Assembly: GCA_036872755.1 (NCBI GenBank)
Contig: JAVHNS010000018.1
Span: forward strand, 124,001-188,000
Length of the DNA stretch: 64,000 nucleotides
DNA from: Orbilia blumenaviensis
Taxonomy: Eukaryota; Ascomycota; Orbiliomycetes; Orbiliales; Orbiliaceae
Direction of reading: 5' to 3'
Shown: positions 13,212 through 27,300 of the stretch, piece after piece
Layout of the letters: each line of letters opens with the position of its first letter
How positions within the stretch are numbered: the stretch's first letter is position 1
Notes under the pieces: generated by a model
Seen by the model: only the letters and a program-made list of their open reading frames with translations
Databases searched by the model: none
Told to the model about the DNA's origin: nothing
Made by a program: the position numbers and the translations under genes

Positions 13212-14634
13212 ATGGCCGTTATGTCCAGCGCCGCACGGCGCATCATGTACCTCGTCACAGTGGTCCTTCTCCTTTGCAGCACTTCTGTCTTCTCAGTTCC
13301 GACACCGGCAGGCGGCAGCGGTTCATCAACAAAGCCATTCGGTACCTGCAAGAAGATCTATGTCCGAAAGGAATGGTACGTATATACATAACATTTCATA
13401 TGTCCCTTCTCTAAAGCCCCTCCCATTTGAGGGTGTAACGGAAGGGATATGTCTACCATATGAGTCCGAAAAGACAATCAGCTAACAGATATGACGGCAG
13501 GCGTGATATCTCCATCCTCGATAGGTTCAGCTTCCTTTTGGCAATGAACTGCATCCTCGCCAAACCAGGCAGGACCCCAAGATCCATCTACGCTGGTGCC
13601 AAGACCCGATATGACGATCTCGTCGCTACTCATATCAACCAGACATTCGAGGTTCACTATGTCGTACGTATAGCTTGATCCTCTATAGCAGAAATAAATG
13701 TTCTGGGTTGGCACGCGTGGATTCTAACATGAACTATAGGGTCACTTCTTGCCATTCCACCGCTACTACACATGGACCATGGAGAAGATGCTCCGTGATG
13801 AGGCCGGATACACTGGTCCATTCCCATACTGGGACTGGCATAGGGATGTCGGTCAGGGTAACGCCAAGTTCTTCAACTCTCCAATCTGGGATCCTATCCT
13901 CGGTTTCGGTGGTAACGGCCCGTATCTCCCAACTCCACCAGAGATGGCTGGTATGGCTGTTCCTGGACGTACTGGTGGTGGTTGCGTTACCACTGGTGCC
14001 TTCAAGAATATGGTTGTCAATCTCGGCCCCGGAAATGATTTCGTCGGTGTCCCACGCTGCTTGTCTCGTGACATGAGCCCATACTTCTCTGGTCGTTACC
14101 TCGCAAAGAACCAGACCAAGGTCACTCTTCAGGCTCCGAACTTCTACGCCTTCGATGTCATTGTTGAGGGTGGCCCATCCTTCGAGGCTTCCGGTGTCCA
14201 CGGTGGTGGTCATTATGGTATCGGTGGTACTTTGGGTACCATGGGTGATCTCTACGTCAGCCCTGCAGGTTAGTTCTCCCACCCCTTTATACTTTTTCTT
14301 AAGTCAAAGACATTCAAAAAAAACTAACAATTCTTTACCAATGACAGATCCGGCTTTCTGGGTTCACCACGCCAATCTCGATCGTGTTTGGTGGTCGTGG
14401 CAAAAGCTCAACTACCCAGCCCGTCTAACTGACTTCGGTGGTCCATCCTGCCTCATGGACTACTACGTTCCCGGAGCGACTCAGAAGTGCGCCAACGCCA
14501 CTCTTGATCAACCACTCAACCTGGGATACGCCGACATGATCAAGGCCAACGTTGGTGTCAAGGTCCGAGATATCATGAACATTCTCGACATGTGCTACGA
14601 CTACGACGTCCTCCTCAACCCCGCCACACTATAA
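13212..14634 (+). CDS. Secreted tyrosinase / polyphenol oxidase (380 aa)
   Basis: Four exons: 13212-13375, 13501-13663, 13740-14268 and 14348-14634, all joined in phase with GTACGT or GTTAGT donors and CAG/TAG acceptors. The first ATG gives an N-terminus with a hydrophobic core (about 12-29) that reads as a signal peptide, so the enzyme should be secreted. The type-3 copper site is complete. CuA has His99 (THINQ), His107 (VHY) and His116 (FLPFHRYY). CuB has His263 and His267 (HGGGHYGIGG) and the HHANLD pair at 292-293. YWDWHRD follows CuA, as in other fungal tyrosinases. The family oxidises mono- and diphenols to quinones, in melanin formation or phenol detoxification. At 380 residues it is a short form with no C-terminal shielding domain, so it may not need proteolytic activation. 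No neighbouring gene suggests a pathway cluster. Confidence 0.93.
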
Positions 14635-17600
14635 ATTTAATATTTTTTTTATAAACAAATTTATAGCCAGAAACAAACGTTCTTCGAAAGAAAGAAAAAG
14701 TTACGAATTTTTCATTTCCGCCGTCTCTCGATACCCGCGGATGCACTCATCAACACGTCATGTCACCGATAGACTTTTTTTTTTTTAATACCAACTACAT
14801 ATGTTTCAGCGGACACAAAAGGTGGCACCGATCTAGTCAAAGACTCCTAAAAAAAACTTGTAGATACTTGAAGGAGAATTTGTTCGTGACGGGGAACAGA
14901 GGTCACAGAAGGAGGAACAGGAGCATGCAAGTCAGAGCCTAAAGGCAAAGGTGAACATTTTTTCGGAGTTAGAACTCATTATTTCTGTACAACATTATCT
15001 ATTTATTACTCTTTTTACCATCCATCTTATCGTCATTTTTGCAACTATCTTTTGATTTTTCTGTTTGTTCTTTTATGGTAGCGATGAAATCCTTTTTTGT
15101 AATTACACATAAACTTCTCGTTCTGACTCCGGCGCAAAATCCTTTTGCATGGCATTCATTCATTCTGCTTTGTGGACCTCTCCCTTTTTTCGCGCGAAGA
15201 AGCTCTTGTCGGGTAGTTCGAATAACAATCCTTTTTTCGAGTCTAACAATTCAACATTACCTTTACCTTTTGGGTTTCAAAAATGACTATCGGATATCTA
15301 AACTTGATAAAAAAATTTCGAGTTCGAATGGGAAGGCTTCTGGAAGATGCCGTTAGTGCCGACGTTATTGCCGATCAAACATCTTTGTATCGATTTAGCC
15401 GGGCTATATGCAGAGACATGCGCAACGGAGACATATACGAAAGACACACAGGGTGACATGTAAGTACAAGTGCGATGTTCCGCCATGGCGACAGTACCGA
15501 CACCAAATTTCACTTTTGGAAAAAAATGCAACAGGCGAAAGAAATGGATGCGGTGGGCTAGCGCCATTTCCCGTCGGTTCCACGGTTTTCCGAGTTGGCG
15601 CGCCGGATATATCACTTCTGGCTTGGTGGGGCCTTTTTGGTTTGATTTAGGTGAGATAACATAATGTATAACCTCTTAAACAACTTTGTTCTGAACGTCT
15701 TCGAAACCCATCTGTGTCAGGCGAAGTTATTCAATGCATGCTAACATGTGGCCTTCACATGTGGAGTTCTTTTTAAATTAGAAATAGTGTGTTTAAGCTC
15801 CACATAACTGCAAATGCCGGTGCCTGTCGTCTACGATCAGAACAATCCGGTACTTCCTTCCAATCAGTAGTCAATTCGGGAGGACGAGCACAAGGAAAGC
15901 AGAGTCTAACGGCCACCGGAGGAAACCCAGTTCAGGTTTCGTACGTGTTCGACCTACATTAAATACCATGTGTGTCACAGAAGGGGGCCGGCATTAACAT
16001 GCTGGGCCATGTCCTGCCGCCTGTCATCGTGGGGCCCGGCCGTAAGGCAGCCAATGTGATGTAACGACAAGGGAGCGAGGAACAAGGAAAAAAGACCGCT
16101 GGAAAGCGACGAAAGGGAATAACCTAGTTCATGATACGACCACCGACATAATAATGTATCCACAGAACGGAGATTGTGGGTATACCTATCTCATTATTAT
16201 GGGGCCAGGACAAGGTTGCTGTACGGCTTCGTTTAAGCTCTGGGAATTCGCGGGGTAGAGCAAAAGGGCCGGTACCGGCTCGGCGAATGCGACATTTCGT
16301 GATATATCCGCACTGGTAATGGGATTCTTGTTTAAAGGAGACCCATCTTTATACGTTATTCCGTAGATACGAAGTACCGATAAAGTAACCGTGGCGTGAT
16401 AATCAGCGTTGTGTATGTGTCTTTTTTGCACTACTCAGGTTTCGTTGAGTCGCTCGCTGCTATATGATTATAAACGCAATTCAGGGAGACGATTGAGAGC
16501 GGCTGAAGGGTTCAGATGGGAAGTAGGTAAGCCGAGGCTTGTGACTGGCATATGGAAAGAAGTTTAGAAGGAAAAACAATCATAAAAATAAGAGGGAGAT
16601 ACAGTATATCGAAGAACCAGCGGATGGAGGCGGTGGACGGTGGTGAAAGCATTTCGATTGATGAAAGGTACGGAAAGTTCCTAAAGAAATGGAAAGGTGT
16701 CCACAGGCTGACCTCCCAAGAGCAAAAAAAGCTCTAGATAATAGGGGACTGGTTGATTGAGGGATCACGACTCAAGAACTTCCAAGTGAAACTATATATC
16801 CTTTCCCTCAGCCAACCGTAGGTGGCAGCGGCCCCTCCCAGCGGTAAACGACGGGCGTTCTTCAGGCTCTTTTGCAACCTCGGAACATTAAAAAAGCTTA
16901 CGAGCGGGAAAAAAGAGAGCCAGAATAAAGGCTAAAGAGGGGCAGATGTCTGGATGCAGTTGCACTGAAGGATGTGCGCTGCAGGTTGGTATCCCGTCTC
17001 TGTCGCTTTCGCAATTCAAAGCGGCCATCGACTGAGCGGCCGTACTTGTATCAGGATGGCAGGAGCCTTCGGATCTCTATCGAACCGGATGCTTTCCGAA
17101 GGCTTGAGCTTCGCCAACAGAGACACCTGACGCCTGCCGATATGCCAAATGGACATGTTCAGGATATGCATGTGGGGGATCATACCTGCGGCCTTCCAGA
17201 AAGAGGAAGTTGTCGTTAGTATCGCGGGTTAAGGTTTGGATCGCCCAATTGAATCCCATCCCCATCCAATATGATCCCGACGCTTCGTCACGAAGGGGAG
17301 ACGGTATGGACATTATGCATCATCAATCTCGCTCTCGCTCGCTCTTCGAAACAAGCGAGAGTTTATTCCGTGCGGAATAGGATAATGCATTGTGCTAGAT
17401 ATGTTCCCGTGTCTTCGAAACTCTTTCGATCTCATTGCCTTTGCAAAAAAAGAATTTCGCTTGGCGGGCAATTGGTCACTATCTTGTTTCCAATTCCCTG
17501 GTCGTTTTAGTGGGAGAGTTTGAAGTCTCACGATGCTCCGGATGGCAAAAACCCAAGGTTAGCGTTTTTATGCAGCATGCACTCATAACAATAGCCGCTT

Positions 17601-20600
17601 TTTGAACCAATTGCAACAATAACAGAGACGGCGGAGCGAGACTTTCACAAAAATCAGGTTCCTGCAGCATCTCTGGAATGTTAACCCGGCCGAATAAACT
17701 GCAGCCGGAAAAGCTGAAGCTTGCACTCTGCATTGCATATTTCGGCAGGAACATATAACCCAATGATCAAGGTTTTCTATCTATTATATCTTTATTTCCA
17801 AGTTCCTGCACGATACAAGGAACATCTTTGAAAGGTTTATGACAGGGACTAAGACGCCGGACCAGGAACTGCCTAGTCTGAAAGGATAGATGACAAGTAG
17901 GGGTATTCTCCTAAGCTGGCCACAACCGAACTCGCGGAGCCTTTACGTACGCCTCCTGATGACACCACAGGATAGCCCTTGACAAATCTGGATCCCCCCA
18001 AGAAAACCGTTGGAAATTTGATAAAGGGAAATTTTTGCCCCTGAGATAGTGAGGCAATGCCCCCGCTGATACCAGATAGCAGGCAATAATCAAATTATAA
18101 CGTTAGAAACCGTCGATATCAGTAGAACGCCACATCTATTAGGAGTTTTATAGAAAATTATGATCTAAAGCGGTCTTTTCTTTCATTCCTTGTAATGTTC
18201 AAAATAAAGTCCCGCGTGATATATGCGATATTAGTAGCTGTAATATCAACATGATACTCATTTTGCCTCGGTGCATATACATATATGACAGATAGACATC
18301 TGTGCGTTCTGGACCTTGACTCGACGCTGTTGTATTTTTTCGGCAGTCTAGTATCCAAAGTTAGAACAATAATTCTCCATTCTGGACCGAGGATGTTAAT
18401 CAATTTCCCGTACGAAGGAATGGATAGGCATTTATCACACCCCACACACAATACATGTATGTGCAGGCAGCCTGGGCTGTCAGATCAGCAAATGTATTCC
18501 TGCGATAAGTTTAGTCGGGGAGGTGGGAAGGGTTGTACATAGCATTCCCGCACGAGCCGCTTTTTGTTCCACCTGTCGCTTGGATCGCGTCCCTTCGATC
18601 GTATTCTATGGCTCAACGCAGATATGCGACGAACAAAATTGACGAGGGTGGTTGCACAAATCTCTCAGGATTATGCACAAGTGCGGGCTCTTAGCTTAGA
18701 TAGTAAAAAGGGTCCTTTGGATTCTGGGAGCGTGCGAAACCTTTTGAGTGCTTTGGATCCAGCTTTGCGACTTTGTGCGCGACTCGATAGGCTTTTTAGG
18801 TCAAGTGTTGACGATTCATGAAACAGCCCAATTGCAATTGCAATTAATCGAACGAATAACGCTAAAAAAGAATCTTTGAAGTCTTGTTTCTTTTCGCTTG
18901 GGACATTAGACAGGTATTAAGCCTAAGCAGAAAGAAGTACCGGAAAGGTTGAAGCGGAGCTTCCTTGCAGGCGAGACCGAAGTTAAGACTTTTGTCAGGG
19001 CTCCACCCAGCCTGGGTGTATAATCTATAGTGCAGCTGTATTATATCATCGAGCCCCATTATGAAGTTTAGCGCGGCGCGCCAAGGAGCAAGTTCGCAGT
19101 ATTCTTTCGGGGGTGTGTCACATAAAATCCCGCCTCGCTCCAGGGACTTGGTCGAGGGGGTGTGGACTAGGACTCTTTTAGACTAAACTATCCTGATTTT
19201 GAGACCCCCCCACACCACCAATATGGACGGACCAGGGATCTGGTACACTTCGGTTCTCTGTTGTCATCCGATAGGCCAAAGGGGATCCGGATGCCTTGGG
19301 AAACAAGGAAAAGGTCCACAAGATCTTTTAGATTCAACGCCACCAAATGGGTTCAAATTTGGGGCGTGTTGTCGGAAAGTCAGAAATTTGAATTTGGATG
19401 AAAAAAGGTAAGCTAAAGGGGAGGCTCAGGTCAAAGTTCCGTGTGATGAACTTTTAGGTTGGTACTTTCATATGTCGTAGGTCTTGGTAGTCGTTTTTTA
19501 CGCTTCATCAGGCGTAGTCGTCGCGTACGTTGTCAACGTTACAACTAGCGGGAGGGAGGGATAATAGCAGAGCCCTGTTCGCAAGTTGATTAGGATATGC
19601 ACAGTTTTTTTTTTTTTTTTTCCTTAGCAGACAAAGTAAGGGGAACTTGCACTTGATCACTCGGTACAATTGCTTCCACGTAGATTGCAGCCTGGGCATA
19701 ATTACCCATCGACATCATTTGCATTTCAATTGTGTTCACGTTCTCGAAAAGAATAGGAAATCCATGTCCGTTTTGTGGCATCAGCATTTATCCACATTAT
19801 CATCCTCTTACCATGATCCTGGGTCCCGAAACGAGCACAAAATCAGGGGAAACTGGAGCCAAGGCTTGTTGTGAAAGACGAAAGTAATACGGCACAGCGA
19901 ACTCCATACTCGAACTCGTATGCGGGCGGGTCTTTTTTCTTGCAAAGAGATTTGGACGGGGGTGCTGTTCGTCGGCCGCAGGACTAACCTGAAAATTCTC
20001 AGACCACCGGGCTAGCTGTTCCCTGTCTAGCTTCAATACTGGCCCCAAGCCGCCTCTCCATCTTGGGACAGCTGGCGAATTTGCTTTTTGGTCAATCAGT
20101 AGCCCCGGACGATAAGCTATCCCTTGTTCGGACAATGCCTCCCAATTCCAAGGTGCGGAAATTCTGCAGCAGGAGTAGAAGCGATCACCAATTTTCCCAG
20201 GCTTGGACTTGGGACCCAGCCGGATGTGCTTCAATCTATCTGAACTTGTCTCTGGTGCGTTCAGACCTCAAGTTCAGGCAAAGGGAAAAAAGCCATCCCG
20301 TTTAACCTCACCCGCCCGTCAGAAACTAGCTAGGTAGGAAAAAGTACGGACCAAAGGTGGCTTTCCCGCTACCAGAAAATCCAGAGATTGAAAACCTCCA
20401 GGCCCTGCCTAGTCCCTCCCTCAGAAGAATATATATCCATCGTGTTCCCGAGAAATCAGGAACCTTTTTTTGAAGGCTCTTTTTCTCCACAGAGGACGAC
20501 AAAAACATACCATAGGAGTGTCAATCACTTATATCACAGCTTTCCTATAACCTCTAGCTCTCACATACTGCTGGCGATCATTACTCGGAACCTGTCCTAA

Positions 20601-20611
20601 GAGACTTCACG
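14635..20611. other. Long gene-poor stretch (6.0 kb)
   Basis: No supported coding region. Candidate ORFs are under 150 codons, lack domain motifs and do not chain through plausible splice sites. A T-run lies near 19605-19621. The final part should hold the promoter of the membrane-protein gene; a TATA-like ATATATAT occurs at about 20429. Confidence 0.5.
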
Positions 20612-22144
20612 ATGCCGGAGACTCTTACAAACCATATCTTGGGGACCTCGTTCTCGTTGGTCCCGTTGTCAACAATCATTATCGGACTGAGGTTAGTGTA
20701 ACCTCTCAACTCTACCATGCAGCCCAACCCTATAAGATCGCCAGAGAGCTAATGCCCGCTGTCAAACATCAGACTGTATTGTCGTCAGTTCCTATTAGGT
20801 CGTGTTAGAATCGATGACTGGCTCATCCTCGCCGCACTGGTAAGCAAGAGTTCTATCTTTTTAGTTTATAAAGCTCCATGGTTTCCCGGATATCAAACTC
20901 TGTGGTGCCCTTTTTCCGAGTTTTAATTTTTTTTTTTGCTGGTCGACAACCGTAATGACAACTCGGCTAACATCTGTTCGACGTTCCACAGCTTATAACA
21001 TGGGGAATTGCAACAATCAACTGGTGGCAGGCGTTCTTCTTTACAGGAGTACACATGAAGGATATGGTAGGCGCATAATCAAGTTTTATATATACTGCAT
21101 CTACAAAAATTACTAACACGAGGTTTAGCCCCCACCAGACCCGACTAAGCCTCCACTGTACACTCTTGAAGGTACATTGAAGAGCTGGTATGTCTACCAG
21201 TTGGTCTACTTGTTCGACTTGGGCTTGATCAAGCTCAGTATTTTGAGTTTCTACCATCAAATCTCTGCCGCCAAGACATACCGCATCATCATCTATGTCT
21301 CGATGGCCGTTGTTGCAATCTACACCATTATCATGATCTTCATCAACGCCTGGGAATGCCCGAAAGTCAGCGATGCCTGGTCCGCTGAGATCTTGCTCCA
21401 AGGATCCGGCTCTTGCAAAGATCTTAAGCCAATCTACTTCGCCCAAGCTTCCTTCAACATTTTCTCCGACGTCTGGATTCTTTTGCTCCCAATCCCAGTT
21501 CTTTTGAGGCTTCAAATGAGACGAAATAAGCGATGTAAGCTTGAATATAACAACATGATGTTTCTTTGCTGTGACATACGCTAACCTATAGTATAGTTGC
21601 TTTGATTGGTATCTTCTCTGTTGGTAGCGTTGCTGTCATCGCCTCTTGCGCTCGTATCTACGCCCTCCACGTCTGGTCTGTCTCTAAGGATATTCCATAC
21701 GATGGTGCCAATATTCTTATCTGGTCTCAAATCGAAATCAACGCCGCCTTGATTTCTTGCTCGATCCCAGCTCTTAAGCCTCTCTTCAAGAACACATTCT
21801 CTGGATCTTCTGGCGGACAAGCCGGATACCAGGACGGATACTACGGAAACAACTCTCGCACTGGCGCTTCCGCTGCCTTCGGCAAAGACCGAGGCTATGT
21901 CCTCGAATCTATGAACCGCGACCGCTACAACGGCAAGCAAGGCGGTACTGTCAACGTCTACTCCACCGGCCAACCTACCGAATCTGAAGAGAACATTGTT
22001 CGAGGAATGGACGAGGACGGTGATCGCATCGTCAAGACTGTCGAGGTCAAGATTAATGTCGAGAACTCGCCTCCTAGCTCTACTGTTGGTCCCCAATCCC
22101 GAAGAAGCTCTGATACTTTTAGGCATCATGCCAATAACGTTTAA
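20612..22144 (+). CDS. Seven-helix integral membrane protein, fungal rhodopsin-domain (Pth11/SAT4-like) family (391 aa)
   Basis: Five exons: 20612-20691, 20773-20839, 20992-21066, 21129-21534 and 21597-22144. Each join is in phase. Small first exons like these are typical of the family. Hydrophobic segments fall at about residues 10-26, 40-68 (probably two helices), 93-117, 124-149, 176-202, 211-233 and 250-275. Family marks include WLILAAL after a charged turn, the loop Cys pair (AWECP and GSCKD), and the FAQASFNIFSDVWILLLPIP segment. The hydrophilic tail (about 276-391) is Gly/Tyr/Asn-rich and then acidic, and presumably cytosolic. Fungal proteins of this type include Pth11-like surface-sensing receptors, but most have no proven ligand. 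No CFEM Cys domain is present. Confidence 0.87.
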
Positions 22145-24361
22145 ATTTCTTACGATAATGTGTTAAAGGATCGGTTCTAATCATTCACGATTGCTTTTTG
22201 TGTTTTACAGTTCGAACGCAAGGACTATCCCTAAAGAGTCTGCTATATTATCATATTATACCTACGCAGCGGAGGGGCGGCAAGAGATTTTTTTTGTACA
22301 GCGCCACGCCTTCTTTCCTTACGTCGAATCGATCTTGTTTTTGTCAACCTCAGCGAGAGTTTTTCCTTAAAAGTTTTTCATACAAATGTTCGTCATTCTG
22401 GGAATTTATTTATCGGCGGGTTTCACACATTTCAACATTTACAACCTTCATAATATGTTGAAGCGATTCTATTCTTTATCGGGAGGATTATCACTTTTTT
22501 GGTCTATATAACGGCGTGGCCGCGGGCTCGTTTTGGGGATTGGTGTTTTTTCTATCTTTCTCTAGTACTTAATTCTATTTCTGGAGGGGGAGGGAACGAC
22601 AGTCGATTGGAAAGGTTTCCGCATTATAGAGACTATCTCTTTTTACCTACATGGGTAACATTTTTTTTCTGGTTTCTTTGAAGTTCATTTCACCGCTGTA
22701 CTATTATGTGTACATGAACGCTTATACCCAAATCTTTTTTTTTTCTTTTTTTTTTTTCTTGTATGAATATTCAATACTATTTACCATAACTTAGATGCAA
22801 GATAATCGTATCAATGATCTTAATCTATCTTGAATCCATTCTTTCGCGTCGGCGTTGAAAGTAGAACCCCCAATCCATGCAACATGCATCCTCTCCCCAC
22901 TTCAAAAACTTCCAGAAGTCGGCCTTGCGAGAAACTAAAAAGACTCTTTCGCCCAATTTGCCCCTGAGAAAATGCTTTTCGTGTGTGCTCACCTTTGCAT
23001 GACACCATGTAATAAGCTGTAACTTTAATGGTCTAGATTATATTGCTCAAGGGCCCAGGATCATGGTTACAGCTGGTAGCACCGAGACGACATTCTTCCC
23101 CTACGCCCTGTCAACAGTTACAACCAAGTTTTTTCAACAAGGCCGCTTAGCAGGTCTTGTCACAGGCCTGCAATTTTCCCCGGCGGGTAGACCACTCTAT
23201 CAAAATCAATCACCAACAGCTTCGGGGGGCGGAAGGGTAAGGAAACCTTCGCCTCTGGAGCTCTAGGCGAGGGAAGCCCGTTGATTCCCCCCGGTTCCAA
23301 CTTTTTCATGGGCGGCGACCTGCTTAATGAGGTCTAGGGAGGCAAAAGTTGAACACGGGATAACTGAGCAATGGACTAAAACTGTCGGACGAGACTGTTG
23401 AAAGCTTAACGAGAGTTTTCGCTGATGGGTTCCAGCCAAGCGTTGACTTGCGGGCTCAGCTTTTCGTATTTTTCAGTTCAAGGCAGAAGCCCAGAATTTC
23501 GCCGTCCCTCAGCGCAGAACGTTCAGCTTCTTGTGACAGTACTATAGACGGCTGATGTATGCGTGCTGTACATATATTCGTTTCGTATAGAGTTACCTAA
23601 CATTAGTAACATCTAGAACAACATTTTATTATAGTGGGAGTAGTGGCTGGTGATATCAACCGCATTTAGGAAAGAACCAAACGCCACATGTGGTGACACT
23701 GATTCTTATCCGTGTTGCGGTGGATCTTTTTGTTCATTCGATAGGCTTAACACAGGACCGGGCGAGCGAAGGAAGCATCGTCGAAGGAAATGCCGTTTCA
23801 GCTTTTCGACGGCGCTGAATGGTACCGACAACGCCGGATTTTACTCCACGACCCCTCCTCGGTGGAGACCGACCAGGCTCTTCGAGATTGGTATGCAACA
23901 TGCATTATCGATACTTCACAAAACAAAAGTGGGTCCAGTCAAGTCGCAAAAGGGTAACATACGTATTTTCGAAACCTATTATCAATGAGATATAATCCCT
24001 ACTTGCCTATGCGTATTTTCTTTTCATTTAGAATACTTCTGATCAATCAAAAATTTTGTTTCCCAAGATATTTCCAAGCTCACTAACACCTAAAGCTTAT
24101 GCTGCAATCCGATTCCGCGCTGCAGGCTCTATTTCTCAGCCGAGAGGCCCCATCTGCGGGTTCGGCCTTTGCCCTTTTTCGTGTTAGCGGGTTATTAATG
24201 CACCGCCTTTTCGATCATTGCCAACACGAAAAACAGCCAAGGGAAACCTCATCAACGTCGTCATCCCAGCGCTGGCCAGCTTGGAGCATAAAAAGTTTCA
24301 ATATATAAATTGGAATGGGTACACCTTGTTGGTTCTGTGATGCCTACATACCTGCCCATCG

Positions 24362-24393
<32 letters not shown>

Positions 24394-27300
24394 CCGGTTT
24401 AGGGAGATTAATTACAATGCCTGAGCCCGGCTCATCCCCGGTTTCCGAAGCTGCTTTTGCGATTTTCTTTTTGGGTATCGCGATATCGGTTAGAGCTCTC
24501 CGTGACATTTTTGACTTGCTCCAGAACCAGAAAGGCCTGATCTGCATAAATGCATTCCCGACTGTCATGAATTCTCCGGGAGCAGCGAAAAAAGACATCA
24601 GCATCACATTCTCGACCATGCGTGTTCCAAGAACACATCTTGGGATCTACATTCTTTGGCTCTGAAGCTTTTAATTTTCTCAGTATTTTAGAGCACGTGC
24701 ATGGTATGAGACACCCCATTTTGTGTCACAGTATGTGCGGTTGGCAATTCAGCCGGCAGCCTCGGAGTTTTAATTCTCGCGCCAATACTATACCTAGCTG
24801 CAACGGTAAAATTGGTGAACAAGCGTTCCATGTTCTCATTATTGCTTTGCCGGTGGACGGTTGTGTCGTATGTGATGCCACCACACAGACCCTTCATTTT
24901 GTCAGATCTTGCGCGCTTTGAGGTCAAAGGGATGGCTCACGAGGGCCGCATCATAATTGGATGGATATTCTATTCCCTCGAGCGCACTGTTGCGTTATGG
25001 GCGGGCATTGGCTTCGTCTCATCTTGTTCAGTCTAACAGAACAAAAAGCTTACAAGCGAGGGTGACGCCTTCTCCGAATTCGAATCGAGAGATTAGGTAT
25101 GCTAAGGGTCTTAAGGGGGCGTGCCTTGAGGTTTCTACCTGAGTGGAATAGCATAAACGCTTAGACCTGAGGGCTCATCTTTGTAATGCTGAGGCGTCGA
25201 TGCGGTACGCAGTTCTCGACGCGATGCAGAACATTGCGCTTGGACAAGACCCTTTGCTACATAGATTACCTGCTTTCTATCAGCCTTTTCAAACGATCTA
25301 ACGCTTGTCAATAGCATCCTAATCACATCGCTCAGGCCTCTTCGCTAGAGTATATAGAGTAGGAGGAATGTCGATCGTTCTATAAAATGCCCACTTCCCT
25401 CATATCCGTCGACGCGTCGGGGTTTCCCCCTAGCATCTATTCGGAGATATTAGTTCAAAGTATTCGGCAATAGGAAAGACAAGGCAAAGAAGAGTAATCA
25501 TTAAGGTGGATAATGTTCCCACTCCCCGATCCGAAATTTGGGTTTCGATTTCTCTCAGGAATTCCAAGTCGAATTTCACAAAAAAAAAAATTAAAAATTT
25601 CTGGAGTAACAAGATGCTGCGCTGCAAGACTAATGCGACCCAACTGAGACTCTGATCTTGAATTTCCTGTTTTTTGATCTCGTTGGCTTACGGGCTGCAT
25701 GTTTAGCTGCGGAAGAAATTGTGCATTTTACCCGCTACACCAACAGAGATAGCCCGATACCTACGTGTTAGGGAATTCTAGAAGACCTTCTTGTTGACTG
25801 TAAAATATTCCGAAGAACATCCAACCATACAGGCTACGTAGGCGTAGTCATTTGATTACGTCTGAGACATACTTTCAGGTTTGGACCTCATATGTTCATC
25901 GCCGGACACCATATCGGCTATCCGCCCCAACGTTGCAACACAGAACGCCCGAGCGAGCGGGAATCGAGACAACGACCTGAGTGTTCCTCCACTGGCTAGC
26001 AAATGTAATTGCCGTGTGCTTCTTCGCGAACTCTTGACCGGCCTGGGGCATCTCCGGTTCTCCTGTTACAGAAAGGTTTTCCGCTTTCCCAGCGAATCAC
26101 CACGTATTCCTTTCGGATGGCCACTTTGTTCCCGGCAGTTGCAATGCAGGCTAGCCCTCCTTACAATTGTGAGTTAATGGCCCCGCTGGCGCTGGACCCG
26201 GGGACGGGACATCCGTCCTCTTCAACTCTTCCACATCCTTCCCAAGATCTCGTTGATCAATGGAATAAGTTTCACTTTTTTTTTGTGTGTGTCTAGATTG
26301 TGCCGTAAGAAAGAGTTTTCCCGCCCTTCTAGACTCGCTTCCTTGTCAAGATGGGAGATGAAGATCTACGACAGACATTTCCTATCGGGGATGTGGTATG
26401 ATCGTGTGCGACCGCATATCATATCATATCAGCGAACCACAGGTCCAACACACAACACGCCCAGGCGGTCGGCTATGGTCGCGGTCGCAGCTGCTGCATG
26501 TTGAAGTACGTTGACGCAGGTGAACTTGCTACGCTATGCGATTGTATAATGTTACAGGCTGCAGTAAGTGATGAAGGGATAATTAGGCAACGAAGCTGCC
26601 CATACATAATTCAGCATTCCAATGCAGGGGAAATGGTTAGCAGCAAGAAACTCCAACAGGCCGGCACAGGAAGAAGAATAAGAGCGAGCTGGAAAGGGTT
26701 TTTTCCCGCTTCCTCAATTAATCAAGATCATCATGGTGCATAATGCTGGAAGAATGGCAGCTGGTTGGATTTCCGGCCAGCTTGAGATCTTGTGAGCTAA
26801 AATCGAGGATCTCTTAGCCCCTGCTGTTGATCATGATCGATAGAGTTGGATTCCAGAGGTTTTATTAGTTGGGTCTCTGTTCTCGCTAAATTCCGCATTC
26901 CGCCGATGCGACGATAGCGTTATGCAAGGGGCAGCAGCTTTTTCATATGATCAGGCTTCTTAAGAAGGATAGTGTGATATCGTGAGCTCTCAATTGAATT
27001 AATTGAAGTTATTGATTTTTTATTCGCCGGTGTTGTGATGATGTTGTTTTATGTAAGGAGGTTTTACTACAATTCAAATAGTTCGGGACCCTGACATACG
27101 CTTCCGTTCGGTTAGAAAAATCACAAGGACCCTTCTGCCTTTTGCACATATGACGGCTGCATGCATGATACAGAGGCAGCTCTCAACGGAATATTCCTAC
27201 AGGACCCTCCTGGGATATTCCGTAGCTACTGAGCTTCACCCGGGTTGTCGAGTTCGAGCAAGGGATATTCGGAAACCGCGAAAGATTTTTTTTTTTTTTC

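Noticed and set aside
13734..14282. 182-codon minus-strand ORF opposite the tyrosinase
   Set aside because: Antisense shadow of exon 3 of the tyrosinase gene, which carries the copper-site motifs.
20967..22129. Minus-strand ORFs opposite the membrane-protein gene
   Set aside because: Shadows of exons 3 to 5. The plus strand has seven hydrophobic segments and family motifs.
24362..24392. Poly-A run as the tail of a retrotransposon or retrocopy
   Set aside because: No reverse-transcriptase or other coding remnant lies upstream, and no flanking duplication is visible. Treated as a simple homopolymer.
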